Below, piece by piece: positions 1 to 7,002 of a DNA stretch of 34,005 nt. The position numbers were made by a program, and so were the translations under genes. Every line of letters begins with the position of its first letter. The first letter of the stretch is position 1. Where the stretch lies: NCBI GenBank assembly GCA_009886095.1, contig VFJL01000077.1, forward strand, positions 1 to 34,005. Reading direction: 5' to 3'. This stretch comes from Nitrosomonadales bacterium. GTDB lineage: Bacteria > Pseudomonadota > Gammaproteobacteria > Burkholderiales > Nitrosomonadaceae. The notes under the pieces are model-generated. The model was given only the letters and a program-made list of their open reading frames with translations. It searched no databases and was not told the DNA's origin.

Positions 1-410
1 CGGATGACCAGACACGCTCCCGCTGGCCTCTCCACCTTCTGTGGGGGTATCTGTCCTCGATTGATTGGGAAACTAACGGATGGGAGCTTACACGGTCATT
101 CAAGGCCTCTCGATTGCCGGATGAGAAACGGATATTTTCATTGGTGGTGGGTTCGATTGCTTCCTTCATGGCAAAACACGGCATTACGGACTATGAGGAC
201 GGTCTTGGCCGCTTTATGTCCGGTCTGGATGGGCATCTTCAAGATAGCGGTCATTTTATGGGCTTGTCCGGGGAAGATTTCCTGCTTGAGAAAGTCCGCC
301 TGCGTGCCAGGGAGTTCAACACGATCCTGAACCGGTTAGAGGAAGACAGGACACGCCAAGAAATGGATGAGGCTGCTGAAGCTTACCGCAAGGCATCAGA
401 CGGTGGATAA
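1..410 (+). CDS. Partial CDS, C-terminal 135 residues of an unrecognised protein in the integrated element
   Basis: The reading frame with codons beginning at position 3 is open from the left edge to the TAA at 408-410, so this is the tail of a gene that starts outside the window. The first start codon inside the window is a TTG at 114, but the frame runs without a stop upstream of it and I do not think it is the true start. The visible part has Trp-rich segments (around residues 8-27 of the fragment) and a charged C-terminus rich in Arg, Glu and Ala, probably helical. I do not recognise the family. It ends 2 nt before the excisionase-like gene, so the two are probably cotranscribed and part of the same mobile element. 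Confidence 0.6.
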   Translation, partial: DDQTRSRWPLHLLWGYLSSIDWETNGWELTRSFKASRLPDEKRIFSLVVGSIASFMAKHGITDYEDGLGRFMSGLDGHLQDSGHFMGLSGEDFLLEKVRLRAREFNTILNRLEEDRTRQEMDEAAEAYRKASDGG

Positions 411-412
411 CC

Positions 413-736
413 ATGGACAAGCGTGGCTATAACTGCCAGGAAGCGGCCTGTTATCTGGGTATCAAGCGCCGCGCATTTGAACAACATTTTCGTCCACTTC
501 TCCCGGGCATCCGCATTGGAACGTCGCTGATTTTCGACCGGCTTGACCTCGACCGTATTTTGGAAGAGCATATTCAGCGGAACGGGCGGCCTATGAAGAA
601 AGGAGGTAATACATGGGCCGAGCTCAAACCGGCATCCGCCAGGACAAGCAGGGCTTCTGGTGTGTCGATCGGATATACAAAGGCACTCGACTTCGCAACC
701 GTTTCGAGTCTTTTGAAGAAGCGGAAAGCTGGTTGA
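413..736 (+). CDS. AlpA/excisionase-like small DNA-binding protein overlapping the integrase gene
   Basis: This is a 107-residue protein with an N-terminal MerR/AlpA-like winged-helix pattern (residues about 5-45: a short helix-turn-helix, then an 'FDRLDLDRILEEH' segment). Proteins of this kind sit just upstream of integrase genes and act as excisionases or regulators. The start is ATG 413, preceded by a GGTGG stretch. The last 124 nt overlap the integrase in another frame. The C-terminal tail (PAS, several Ser/Gly, then a 'DFATVSSLLKK' helix) resembles the conserved tail I recall for this family, which argues the overlap is real and not a missed stop. The excisionase role is inferred from family and context. 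Confidence 0.72.
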   Translation: MDKRGYNCQEAACYLGIKRRAFEQHFRPLLPGIRIGTSLIFDRLDLDRILEEHIQRNGRPMKKGGNTWAELKPASARTSRASGVSIGYTKALDFATVSSLLKKRKAG

Positions 737-1740
737 TTTTTCAGCTTGAGCAACTTCGTCAGATTCACCTTTTCGGGATACGTCCCAAAAAGACATTTGA
801 TGAAGCCGCTGCCAAGTATCTGTTCGATCATCAGGAGAAGGTGTCGCTACAACAGGACATCTATCTGCTGGAAAGGTTGATGCCATTTATAGGCAAGCTG
901 ACGCTCGATCAGATTCACGATGGAACGCTGGCGTCCTATATCAAGGATCGGAAAGCCAAGGGACTGGCACACAAGACCATGAATCTGGGATTGGGGCTAG
1001 TTCGTCGGATTCTGAACCTTGCAGCGCGTAGCTGGCGTGATGAGGACGGGAAAACGTGGTTGGGAACCCCTCCCCTCATCACTATGCTGCCGCTAATAGG
1101 ATTTCAGCGGGAACCACGTCCTATTACCTGGGCAGAACAACGGCGCATCATGCCGCTGCTGCCGGATCATCTAGCAAAGATGGTTTTGTTTGATTTGAAC
1201 ACAGGCACACGGGACGAGGTGGTTTGTGGTCTGAAATGGGAGTGGGAGATTCCAATTCCCGAACTTGGTGTATCGGTGTTTGATATTCCAAGGGAGAACG
1301 TCAAAGGCAGAAAACGTGGTCGCGTTCTGGTCTGCAATACGGTGGCACAAAGCATTATCGAATCACAGCGCGGCAAACATGCCGAGTATGTGTTCCCCTA
1401 TCAGGGGCACCGGATTGAAACCATGAACAACAACGCATGGCAAAGAGCGAGAAAGCGGGCGGGGATTCCCGATCTGCACATTCACGATCTGCGGCATACG
1501 GTGGGGATGCGATTGCGTGAGGCTGGAACACACGAAGAAACGATTGCTGACATTCTGTGGCACACGCGCCAAGGCATGACAGCCCATTACTCTGTGGTTC
1601 AGATTGATGAGCTGGTGGAGGCGTTAAACCGCATTACGGATGAACGCAGTCGGGTCAACCGCAGCCTCGCAATGATTCGGCGGGAACACATTGAGGAGAA
1701 AAGTCCCCAAAAAGTCCCCATCGAAAGAAAGATGGGTTAG
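613..1740 (+). CDS. Tyrosine recombinase (phage-type integrase)
   Basis: This 375-residue site-specific recombinase probably inserts and excises the element lying to its left. The catalytic set is visible: Arg200 (in 'TGTRDEV'), a Lys in the 'GRKRGRVLV' beta-hairpin, His291 and Arg294 (in 'HDLRHT'), His317 (in 'LWHT') and the nucleophile Tyr326 (in 'HYSVV'). The N-terminal part (residues about 1-60) looks like an arm-type DNA-binding region and residues about 65-155 like a core-binding helical domain. ATG 613 has a strong ribosome-binding site (AAAGGAGGT) located inside the upstream overlapping gene. The stop codon lies 29 bp from the encoded 3' CCA of tRNA-Arg, the usual arrangement for an integrase at a tRNA attachment site. 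The protein appears intact. Confidence 0.93.
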   Translation: MGRAQTGIRQDKQGFWCVDRIYKGTRLRNRFESFEEAESWLIFQLEQLRQIHLFGIRPKKTFDEAAAKYLFDHQEKVSLQQDIYLLERLMPFIGKLTLDQIHDGTLASYIKDRKAKGLAHKTMNLGLGLVRRILNLAARSWRDEDGKTWLGTPPLITMLPLIGFQREPRPITWAEQRRIMPLLPDHLAKMVLFDLNTGTRDEVVCGLKWEWEIPIPELGVSVFDIPRENVKGRKRGRVLVCNTVAQSIIESQRGKHAEYVFPYQGHRIETMNNNAWQRARKRAGIPDLHIHDLRHTVGMRLREAGTHEETIADILWHTRQGMTAHYSVVQIDELVEALNRITDERSRVNRSLAMIRREHIEEKSPQKVPIERKMG

Positions 1741-1761
1741 ATCATTTATGACCTAACCCAT
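1732..1761 (-). terminator. Inverted repeat between integrase and tRNA-Arg, possible tRNA terminator
   Basis: There is a perfect 9-bp inverted repeat (1732-1740 and 1753-1761) with a 12-nt loop. Read on the minus strand it lies 8 nt after the CCA of tRNA-Arg and is followed by a T-rich stretch (tctttctttc), so it may end the tRNA transcript. Its left arm contains the integrase stop codon. It could instead be a recombination-associated repeat. Confidence 0.4.
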
Positions 1762-1769
1762 TGATTATG

Positions 1770-1846
1770 TGGTGCGCCCGGACGAATTCGAATCGCCGAC
1801 CCCTTGGTTCGTAGCCAAGTACTCTATCCAGCTGAGCTACGGGCGC
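1770..1846 (-). tRNA. tRNA-Arg (anticodon ACG), likely attachment site
   Basis: On the minus strand a complete cloverleaf is readable: 7-bp acceptor stem GCGCCCG/CGGGCGC, a D-arm containing AGCTCAGCTGGA, an anticodon stem CTTGG/CCAAG with anticodon ACG, a T-arm with GATTCGAATTC, discriminator A and an encoded CCA (1770-1772). The length is 77 nt with CCA. The integrase ends next to its 3' end, so the 3' half of this tRNA is the probable att core. The matching copy should lie beyond the left edge. The ACG anticodon would need A-to-inosine editing by TadA. Confidence 0.95.
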
Positions 1847-1887
1847 TAAAAATTAACTAAAAAATGTTGGGAAAAATTATCTCAGAC

Positions 1888-1980
1888 TGGCGGAGAGAGA
1901 GGGATTCGAACCCTCGATAAGCCTTTTGAGCCTATACTCCCTTAGCAGGGGAGCGCCTTCGACCACTCGGCCATCTCTCC
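1888..1980 (-). tRNA. tRNA-Ser (anticodon GCT)
   Basis: This is a 93-nt minus-strand class II tRNA with acceptor stem GGAGAGA/TCTCTCC, discriminator G, encoded CCA (1888-1890), the Ser-type D-arm TGGCCGAGTGG, anticodon GCT in a CCCCTGCTAAGGG stem-loop, a long variable arm and T-loop GGTTCGAATCC. It lies 41 nt upstream of tRNA-Arg on the same strand, so the two are probably cotranscribed. Confidence 0.95.
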
Positions 1981-2133
1981 GAAATTTCCGGCCGAGCAGC
2001 CTGTAACGCCCAATGAGCGCTACACACACGACGGCTGTCGCCGCAACCACTCGATCATTTCTCCACAGAAGAGGCAGTAGGATAGCGGTTAACGACTTTC
2101 TGGTCAAACCCCACGGTGTTTTCTGGCGATATT

Positions 2134-3363
2134 TCAGGATGCCTGATTCAGATCAAAGGCCTTATGCAGCACCCGCACTGCGAGTTCCATATATTTTTCA
2201 TCCACCACCACTGAAATTTTTATTTCGGAGGTAGAAATCATCTGGATGTTGATCCCTTCTTCCGCCAGGGTGCGAAACATTTTGCTGGCAATGCCCACAT
2301 GCGAGCGCATACCCACGCCCACTAATGATACTTTGGCTATTCTATCGCCACCGATCACATCGCGTGCGTCGATGTGAGACTGCACCTGGCTCTTCAGGAT
2401 ATTCATTGTTCTGGAAAATTCATTGCGAGGTACGGTAAATGAAAAATCTGTCAAACCGTCGTGACCAACATTCTGGATAATCATATCCACGTCGATATTC
2501 GCATCGGCTACCGGACCAAGGATTTGATAAGCGATGCCAGGACGGTCTGGTACACCGAGTACAGTGATCTTGGCCTCGTCACGATTGAATGCAATACCTG
2601 AAATAATAGCCTGTTCCATGTCTTTGTCTTCCTCGAAAGTAATCAGGGTACCCTCGCCCTCTTCTTCAAAACTGGATAGCACCCGCAATCTGACTTTGTA
2701 TTTGCCGGCGAATTCAACCGAACGGATTTGCAGCACCTTGGAACCAAGGCTCGCCATTTCCAGCATTTCCTCAAAAGTGATAGTCTTCAATCGCCGCGCT
2801 TCAGGTACGATGCGCGGGTCGGTGGTATAAACACCGTCTACGTCGGTATAAATCTGACATTCATCAGCTTTCAGCGCTGCCGCCAGCGCCACAGCGGTTG
2901 TGTCTGACCCACCCCGGCCTAGCGTGGTAATACTGCCAGCTTCATCCACCCCCTGAAATCCAGCCACCACTACAATGTGCCCAGCATCAAGGTCAGCGTG
3001 CAATCTATCTTCATCGATCTTCAGTATGCGTGCTTTGGTGTGGGCGCTGTCGGTGAGTATCCGCACCTGTGCCCCGGTATAGCTTCTAGCTTTGATCCCC
3101 AACTCCATCAACGCCATCGACAGCAATGCCACGGAAACCTGTTCACCGGTCGAAACCATAACGTCCAGTTCACGCGGATCGGGATGAATCTGGATCTCCT
3201 TTGCCAGCGCGATAAGACGGTTAGTCTCCCCACTCATGGCGGAAACCACCACCACCAAGCGGTTACCTTTGGATTGAAATTTAGCTATTCGGCGGGCAAC
3301 GTTTTTAATACGCTCCGTGCTGCCGACCGAGGTGCCGCCATATTTTTGAACAATCAGTGCCAC
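2134..3363 (-). CDS. lysC: Aspartate kinase (aspartokinase)
   Basis: Aspartate kinase phosphorylates L-aspartate with ATP, the first committed step towards Lys, Thr, Met and diaminopimelate. The N-terminal 'KYGGTSVG' nucleotide/aspartate motif, a '[11 protein letters not shown]' segment and '[13 protein letters not shown]' mark the kinase domain (about residues 1-245). Two ACT domains follow (about 260-330 and 340-405), the usual site of feedback inhibition. I chose the GTG at 3363, giving 409 residues beginning [10 protein letters not shown] as in the family. A TTG at 3372 would add three residues but sits only 3 nt after the GGGGA ribosome-binding site, while the GTG has about 12 nt spacing. 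It is a single gene flanked by tRNAs on one side and an HTH gene on the other. Confidence 0.95.
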   Translation of the reverse strand: MALIVQKYGGTSVGSTERIKNVARRIAKFQSKGNRLVVVVSAMSGETNRLIALAKEIQIHPDPRELDVMVSTGEQVSVALLSMALMELGIKARSYTGAQVRILTDSAHTKARILKIDEDRLHADLDAGHIVVVAGFQGVDEAGSITTLGRGGSDTTAVALAAALKADECQIYTDVDGVYTTDPRIVPEARRLKTITFEEMLEMASLGSKVLQIRSVEFAGKYKVRLRVLSSFEEEGEGTLITFEEDKDMEQAIISGIAFNRDEAKITVLGVPDRPGIAYQILGPVADANIDVDMIIQNVGHDGLTDFSFTVPRNEFSRTMNILKSQVQSHIDARDVIGGDRIAKVSLVGVGMRSHVGIASKMFRTLAEEGINIQMISTSEIKISVVVDEKYMELAVRVLHKAFDLNQAS

Positions 3364-3405
3364 GTTTACCAATATTCCCCGTCAAAAATGATCAGAAAGA
3401 TACAA

Positions 3406-3411
3406 ATTCTA
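3406..3411 (-). promoter_or_regulatory. Candidate -10 element for lysC
   Basis: The minus strand reads TAGAAT here, about 43 nt upstream of the proposed lysC GTG. The matching -35 (TTAGTG, 18-bp spacer) is weak, so this is a tentative promoter call. Confidence 0.3.
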
Positions 3412-3563
3412 CCCGATTCTCAGAAAGAACACTAAATACATGCTACATGCGATTATAATAAATAAAAAGTAATCTTCATTAATTGAAATAGATTATCTCT
3501 AGTACTTGTGTAGAGTAAAAAAACCAACTAGATTTATTATTGTATAGGGTCGGAGGAATTAAG

Positions 3564-3596
3564 TTGAATATTCAATCCGGCTGGTGGTCATCATAG
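3564..3596 (+). other. Possible 10-codon leader ORF with tandem Trp codons, beginning in a 12-bp palindrome
   Basis: A strong ribosome-binding site (GGAGGA at 3552-3557) precedes a TTG by 6 nt. The short frame reads MNIQSGWWSS and stops at TAG 3594-3596, 32 nt before the HTH gene. Two adjacent Trp codons in a short leader are a known attenuation motif, but no terminator/antiterminator hairpin pair is evident before 3629. The first 12 nt (TTGAATATTCAA, 3564-3575) form a perfect palindrome that could instead be an operator bound by the downstream regulator. Confidence 0.3.
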
Positions 3597-3628
3597 TTCC
3601 ATAAATATAACTGTAGAGGATAAGCATT

Positions 3629-3913
3629 ATGAAGCTCTTTGAAGAAATATCTAACCCTCGTGATATCCGCCGTAAGCTTGGCCTTAATCAGCATGATTTC
3701 TGGAGCAAGGTCGGCGTCACCCAAAGTGGCGGATCGCGCTATGAGAGCGGGCGAAACATGCCAAGACCGGTGAGAGAGCTTGTCCGATTGGTGCACATTG
3801 AGCAGATTGATCTGGCCAAAATCAGGAAAGATGATCTGATTGTGGCTGGATTGCTAAAAACCGAAAATCCGGATTTGTATAAAAGCTTGAAGAAAGCAGC
3901 TAAATCGAAATAA
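3629..3913 (+). CDS. Small XRE/Cro-type helix-turn-helix protein
   Basis: This is a 94-residue cytoplasmic DNA-binding protein. The HTH spans about residues 10-50: 'DIRRKLGLNQHDFWSKVGVTQSGGSRYESGR' has the spacing of a Cro/CI-type domain, with the recognition helix around 'TQSGGSRYE'. A basic C-terminus (KKAAKSK) follows. ATG 3629 has an AGAGGAT ribosome-binding site 8 nt upstream. It stands alone between lysC (divergent) and the radical SAM gene (convergent). The palindrome TTGAATATTCAA 54 nt upstream of the start could be its own operator. No toxin or partner gene is visible, so a toxin-antitoxin role is not supported. Target genes are unknown. Confidence 0.85.
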   Translation: MKLFEEISNPRDIRRKLGLNQHDFWSKVGVTQSGGSRYESGRNMPRPVRELVRLVHIEQIDLAKIRKDDLIVAGLLKTENPDLYKSLKKAAKSK

Positions 3914-4002
3914 CCCCAGCACGGCCCTTGCTGCTGCTGGATTGCTGCTGCGCCACCGTTGCAATCAAACAAAACGGTGTGTGAGCGTTACGGGTTGAGT
4001 TG

Positions 4003-4863
4003 TTACGGGTTGAGCTTTACGGTTAGTCCAAGGGTTTGGATGTCTGCACCGAACGACTCTATCCATGCTTGGGTCACTTTTGTGAGCCGTGGCGCTTCCT
4101 GTTGCATGGAGGTGCGCGCAAGCCCGTAGAGCAGCACCCCTTGCAACGGCACTTTCTCCCGCAGCAATTCTCCGATAAATTCCAGATAGGCGCTGGTTTC
4201 CGTTTCGACTGGCGGTATACCATCGATCTGAAACACGCAGGTTTGCAGCCAAGTAGGGCATAGGGATGCTGCTAGCTGTAAATTTTTTCGCATCCGCCGT
4301 AAACTCATACCGGTGTTATTAATGCGCTGCCTTCCTGCCTGCGTAACACTATCCAGTTTGAACCAGACCTCGCCGTTAAGATCCGCCATCCGGCATAAAC
4401 CTGCCTGTACGCCATGCTGGCCAATCAGGCTACCATTGGTGATCAGCACCAACTTGAGATCCTTAGGCAAATCAAAATCACGCTTTACCTGCCCGATCAG
4501 CTTGACCACTTGCTCAAATTCTCTGGCACTGGTCGGTTCACCGTTACCAGATAAAGCAATGTCATTGATGCGCCTTGCATCTGGTGGCACCTGTGTCTGC
4601 ATAAAACAGCCATGCAGAATTTCTTGCAGGAAGGTACGCAACTCTGTTTCAAGTCTGATCAAGTCAATTACTGGCGCCGTACCACGTTTAAGCTCTGGTA
4701 CCTGACAATAAATGCAGCGCCAGTTACAGGCATTGTTGGGATTAAGATTGACACCCACCGATACGCCGCCGGCACGGCGCGACACTACCGGGTAAATGTA
4801 GGTCATCCCCGCGTTGTCGCGACTATGGTCAACGATATTCAATAGTTTGGAAGTGCGTTGCAA
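4003..4863 (-). CDS. Radical SAM protein of unassigned function, divergent from queD
   Basis: The radical SAM cluster motif CX3CX2C is present in 'ACNWRCIYCQ', followed by a 'SGNGEPTS' stretch equivalent to the SAM-binding GGEP-type motif. The protein is about 286 residues if it starts at TTG 4863, which has a GAGGGG ribosome-binding site 9 nt upstream and keeps the 'VDHSRDNAG' segment I recall as conserved in relatives. The ATG at 4806 would remove that segment. The overall layout is closer to COG0731-type proteins than to QueE, so I do not assign a substrate. Its start codon lies 16 bp from the start of queD on the opposite strand, which may hint at a link to deazapurine or pterin metabolism. 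That link is inference only. Confidence 0.82.
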   Translation of the reverse strand: MQRTSKLLNIVDHSRDNAGMTYIYPVVSRRAGGVSVGVNLNPNNACNWRCIYCQVPELKRGTAPVIDLIRLETELRTFLQEILHGCFMQTQVPPDARRINDIALSGNGEPTSAREFEQVVKLIGQVKRDFDLPKDLKLVLITNGSLIGQHGVQAGLCRMADLNGEVWFKLDSVTQAGRQRINNTGMSLRRMRKNLQLAASLCPTWLQTCVFQIDGIPPVETETSAYLEFIGELLREKVPLQGVLLYGLARTSMQQEAPRLTKVTQAWIESFGADIQTLGLTVKLNP

Positions 4864-4879
4864 TGTTACAATCCCCTCA

Positions 4880-5329
4880 ATGTTAATCACCCGCAGGCTG
4901 GAATTCGACGCTGGCCACCGCATCCCTTCCCACAATAGTCAGTGCCGTCACCTGCATGGCCATCGCTACGCCATTGAAATTACCTTGTCCGGCGACATTA
5001 TTGCTGACGAAGGCGTTGCCGAGCAAGGTATGGTGATGGATTATTCGGAAGTAAAGCGCATTGCCAAAACTGCATTAGTAGATGAGTGGGATCACGCTTT
5101 TCTGGTATATCTAAAAGATGTGCAGGTATTACAGTTTTTACAATCCCTTGAAAACCATAAAACGGTGGTACTGGATGTGCCACCCACTGCGGAAAATCTG
5201 GCGCTTACCGCATTTCATATACTCGATGCCGCCTATCAGGACCATTATGGTAACCACCTCAGGTTGGAGCAGGTACGCCTGTTTGAAACACCCAACTGCT
5301 GGGCGGATGCCATGCGCGTAAGAATCTGA
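4880..5329 (+). CDS. queD: 6-carboxytetrahydropterin synthase / PTPS family
   Basis: QueD converts 7,8-dihydroneopterin triphosphate to 6-carboxy-tetrahydropterin, an early step to queuosine. This 149-residue protein shows the family motifs in order: 'FDAGHRIPSH' (zinc His), 'CRHLHGHRY' (catalytic Cys and two zinc His), 'GMVMDYSEVK', 'DHAFL', 'PTAENLA' and a C-terminal 'ETPNCWADA' containing the substrate-binding Glu. I use ATG 4880, which gives the usual MLITRRLEFDAGH start. An upstream TTG/GTG extension would run into the divergent radical SAM gene. No good ribosome-binding site is visible before the ATG. queC and queE are not in the window. Confidence 0.92.
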   Translation: MLITRRLEFDAGHRIPSHNSQCRHLHGHRYAIEITLSGDIIADEGVAEQGMVMDYSEVKRIAKTALVDEWDHAFLVYLKDVQVLQFLQSLENHKTVVLDVPPTAENLALTAFHILDAAYQDHYGNHLRLEQVRLFETPNCWADAMRVRI

Positions 5330-5438
5330 TAGTAACTGCTGGGCAGGTGCGCTCGTCCGCAATGCAACACCCACATACATAGCGTGAAACTTTCCAAGTA
5401 AGCGCTGCTATACAATAATAGTCGCAAGCGGATTATAG

Positions 5439-5735
5439 CTAGGATCTGTCGTGGCCATCCCTTTCCTGCCAGGCAAGAAACAAGACAGCGATCACGATGA
5501 TCACAACCGGCAGGATGACGTAAAAACCAAGCGCATGAACCATCACCTCATCTTGGCCATGAGACGAAGAGGTGCTGATTATCTTATAACCGTGCATTAT
5601 GCTGACCATGAGTACGGCGACCAGTCCAGCGATACGGCGGTTCCGGATCAAGGCCCGGCCGGTTATCAGGTTGAGCAGACGTGCGGCGTAGTAACCGATG
5701 AAATAAATCGCGATGTAGAAGATCAAAGCACCCAT
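5439..5735 (-). CDS. Small predicted inner-membrane protein
   Basis: This is a 98-residue hydrophobic protein of unknown function. Three likely membrane segments are visible: residues about 3-25, 36-52 and 68-90, with a basic loop 'RALIRNRR' after the first. ATG 5735 has an AAGGA ribosome-binding site 6 nt upstream. The opposite-strand frame covering the same region is polar and runs into tRNA-Ser, so the membrane frame is the better candidate. It is convergent with queD and downstream of tRNA-Ser(GGA) on the same strand. I do not recognise the family. Confidence 0.58.
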   Translation of the reverse strand: MGALIFYIAIYFIGYYAARLLNLITGRALIRNRRIAGLVAVLMVSIMHGYKIISTSSSHGQDEVMVHALGFYVILPVVIIVIAVLFLAWQERDGHDRS

Positions 5736-5774
5736 CAGAGTCCTTGGAATTTTCTATCCATTGCCAGTAGTATC

Positions 5775-5866
5775 TGGCGGAGAGAGAGGGATTCGAACCC
5801 TCGGTACGGTTGAAGCCGTACGCACGCTTTCCAGGCGTGTACCTTAAACCACTCGGCCATCTCTCC
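5775..5866 (-). tRNA. tRNA-Ser (anticodon GGA)
   Basis: This is a 92-nt minus-strand class II tRNA: acceptor stem GGAGAGA/TCTCTCC, discriminator G, encoded CCA (5775-5777), D-arm TGGCCGAGTGG, anticodon GGA in a CGCCTGGAAAGCG stem-loop, a long variable arm and T-loop GGTTCGAATCC. Its acceptor and T-arms are identical to those of tRNA-Ser(GCT) at 1888-1980, as expected for serine isoacceptors. Confidence 0.95.
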
Positions 5867-5988
5867 GATCAAAGGAATCCGGCTGACCGGAACCAATAAG
5901 GCCGCAAAGGATAAACCAGAATAGGTTTGCGGGCAAATTTTCCGAGTAGGATATTATCAATGTTTTATGCTGATTCTGGCTTATGGTG

Positions 5989-6017
5989 GATTGATCCAGT
6001 AGTGCATTGGATCAATC
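5989..6017 (-). terminator. Hairpin at the 3' end of the acs/MBL unit
   Basis: There is a perfect 10-bp inverted repeat (5989-5998 and 6008-6017) with a 9-nt loop, starting 1 nt beyond the stop codon of the metallo-beta-lactamase-fold gene. There is no T-run on the minus strand, so it may be a non-canonical terminator or an mRNA-stabilising 3' hairpin. Confidence 0.4.
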
Positions 6018-6018
6018 T

Positions 6019-6984
6019 TCAACCGTTTGCCGCTGGATGTTCATGCTCCAACCAGCTTTCCAAGCCCAAGGCATTGAGGTCAATATCCATGCGTAACAGG
6101 CTATAAATTTCTTCCTGTTGCAGTTTGCAGCCATGTGCTGTTAGTCGTTGTAACAATAACTCCCCAAGTTCTTCCACCAGTACTGCGTGTCTGTCAGGAA
6201 TGTGATCGCGCGTCTTTCTAGCTATTGCCACATGGGCCTCGATCAAATTGTGCATCTCTCCGACATGGCGCGGCAAATGGCTGATACGACCGTAATGGGT
6301 GAGGAAGACATAGTCTGGGCCGTAGCTCATCAACCGATCCAAGGAGGCATGTGCCGCAACAGGATCAAACTGTACTGGGGTAGTGGTCGGAAACACAAAT
6401 TCCATTCCATTTACATCGAATTCACGGTAGGAGACACCAAATGTGTCACCAGTGAAGAATGAGCGGCTCTGTTCGTCAAAGATGCAATAGTGATGGCGTG
6501 CATGACCTGGTGTGTCGAGAAACAACAACGATCTGCCGTTAAGATCAATGTGAAATCTATCCGGCGCTTCGATGATGCGATTTGTATCCACTGGGCATAT
6601 CTTGCCATACGTGCGGCTGAATTCCGCTTCGCCATAAACCGCCGTGGCACCTGCGATGAGTCTGGTGGGGTCAGCCATATGGCGCGCGCCACGCGGATGC
6701 ACTACCAGTTTCGCATTGGGTAAATGCTGCATGAACTCACCTGCGCCACCGGCATGGTCGAGATGTATGTGGGTTAGAAACACATAGGCTACATTTTCAG
6801 TTGCGATATTTTTTTGCCGTAACATTTCAATTACGCCAGGAACGGAAAATGTGGTTCCGGTATCCACCAGCGCAGCAGTGTCACCCTCGACGATCAGATG
6901 GATCGCAACAAGTCCTGGACGGTGGTACTGTGCATCAATAGTGCTGATGCCATCATCGTAGTCGGTGATGCGAGGTAGTATCAT
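6019..6984 (-). CDS. Metallo-beta-lactamase-fold hydrolase
   Basis: This 321-residue protein has a complete dinuclear metal site: 'THIHLDHAGG' (HXHXDH), the next His in 'DTPGHARHH', the bridging Asp in 'FTGDTFG' and the last His in 'FLTHYG'. The fold spans about residues 10-235 and a helical C-terminal region follows to residue 321. No signal peptide is seen, so it is cytoplasmic. It starts 18 nt after the acs stop codon on the same strand, so the two are probably cotranscribed. A thioesterase or glyoxalase-II-like role acting on an acyl-CoA or related ester would fit the neighbour but is not shown by the sequence. ATG 6984 has only a weak ribosome-binding site. Confidence 0.88.
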   Translation of the reverse strand: MILPRITDYDDGISTIDAQYHRPGLVAIHLIVEGDTAALVDTGTTFSVPGVIEMLRQKNIATENVAYVFLTHIHLDHAGGAGEFMQHLPNAKLVVHPRGARHMADPTRLIAGATAVYGEAEFSRTYGKICPVDTNRIIEAPDRFHIDLNGRSLLFLDTPGHARHHYCIFDEQSRSFFTGDTFGVSYREFDVNGMEFVFPTTTPVQFDPVAAHASLDRLMSYGPDYVFLTHYGRISHLPRHVGEMHNLIEAHVAIARKTRDHIPDRHAVLVEELGELLLQRLTAHGCKLQQEEIYSLLRMDIDLNALGLESWLEHEHPAANG

Positions 6985-7002
6985 GAATACTTGTTTCCAG
7001 GA

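Noticed and set aside
4..330. 108-codon plus-strand frame at the left edge
   Set aside because: It overlaps the frame that stays open from the left edge to 410 and is tightly linked to the next gene. Its product has no recognisable features and an odd Trp/Arg composition.
383..886. 167-codon minus-strand frame
   Set aside because: It lies antisense to the excisionase-like and integrase genes, which are both well supported; no domain is visible.
1877..2107. 76-codon minus-strand frame
   Set aside because: It runs through tRNA-Ser(GCT) and its C-terminus is simply the translated tRNA.
3363..3372. TTG start at 3372 for lysC
   Set aside because: Only 3 nt from the ribosome-binding site; GTG 3363 gives the family's usual N-terminus.
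4003..4863. Assignment of the radical SAM gene as queE
   Set aside because: Although next to queD and with a CX3CX2C motif, its length and surrounding motifs do not look like QueE, so no queuosine step was assigned.
5451..5813. 120-codon plus-strand frame
   Set aside because: It enters tRNA-Ser(GGA) and is antisense to a frame with clear membrane segments and a ribosome-binding site.
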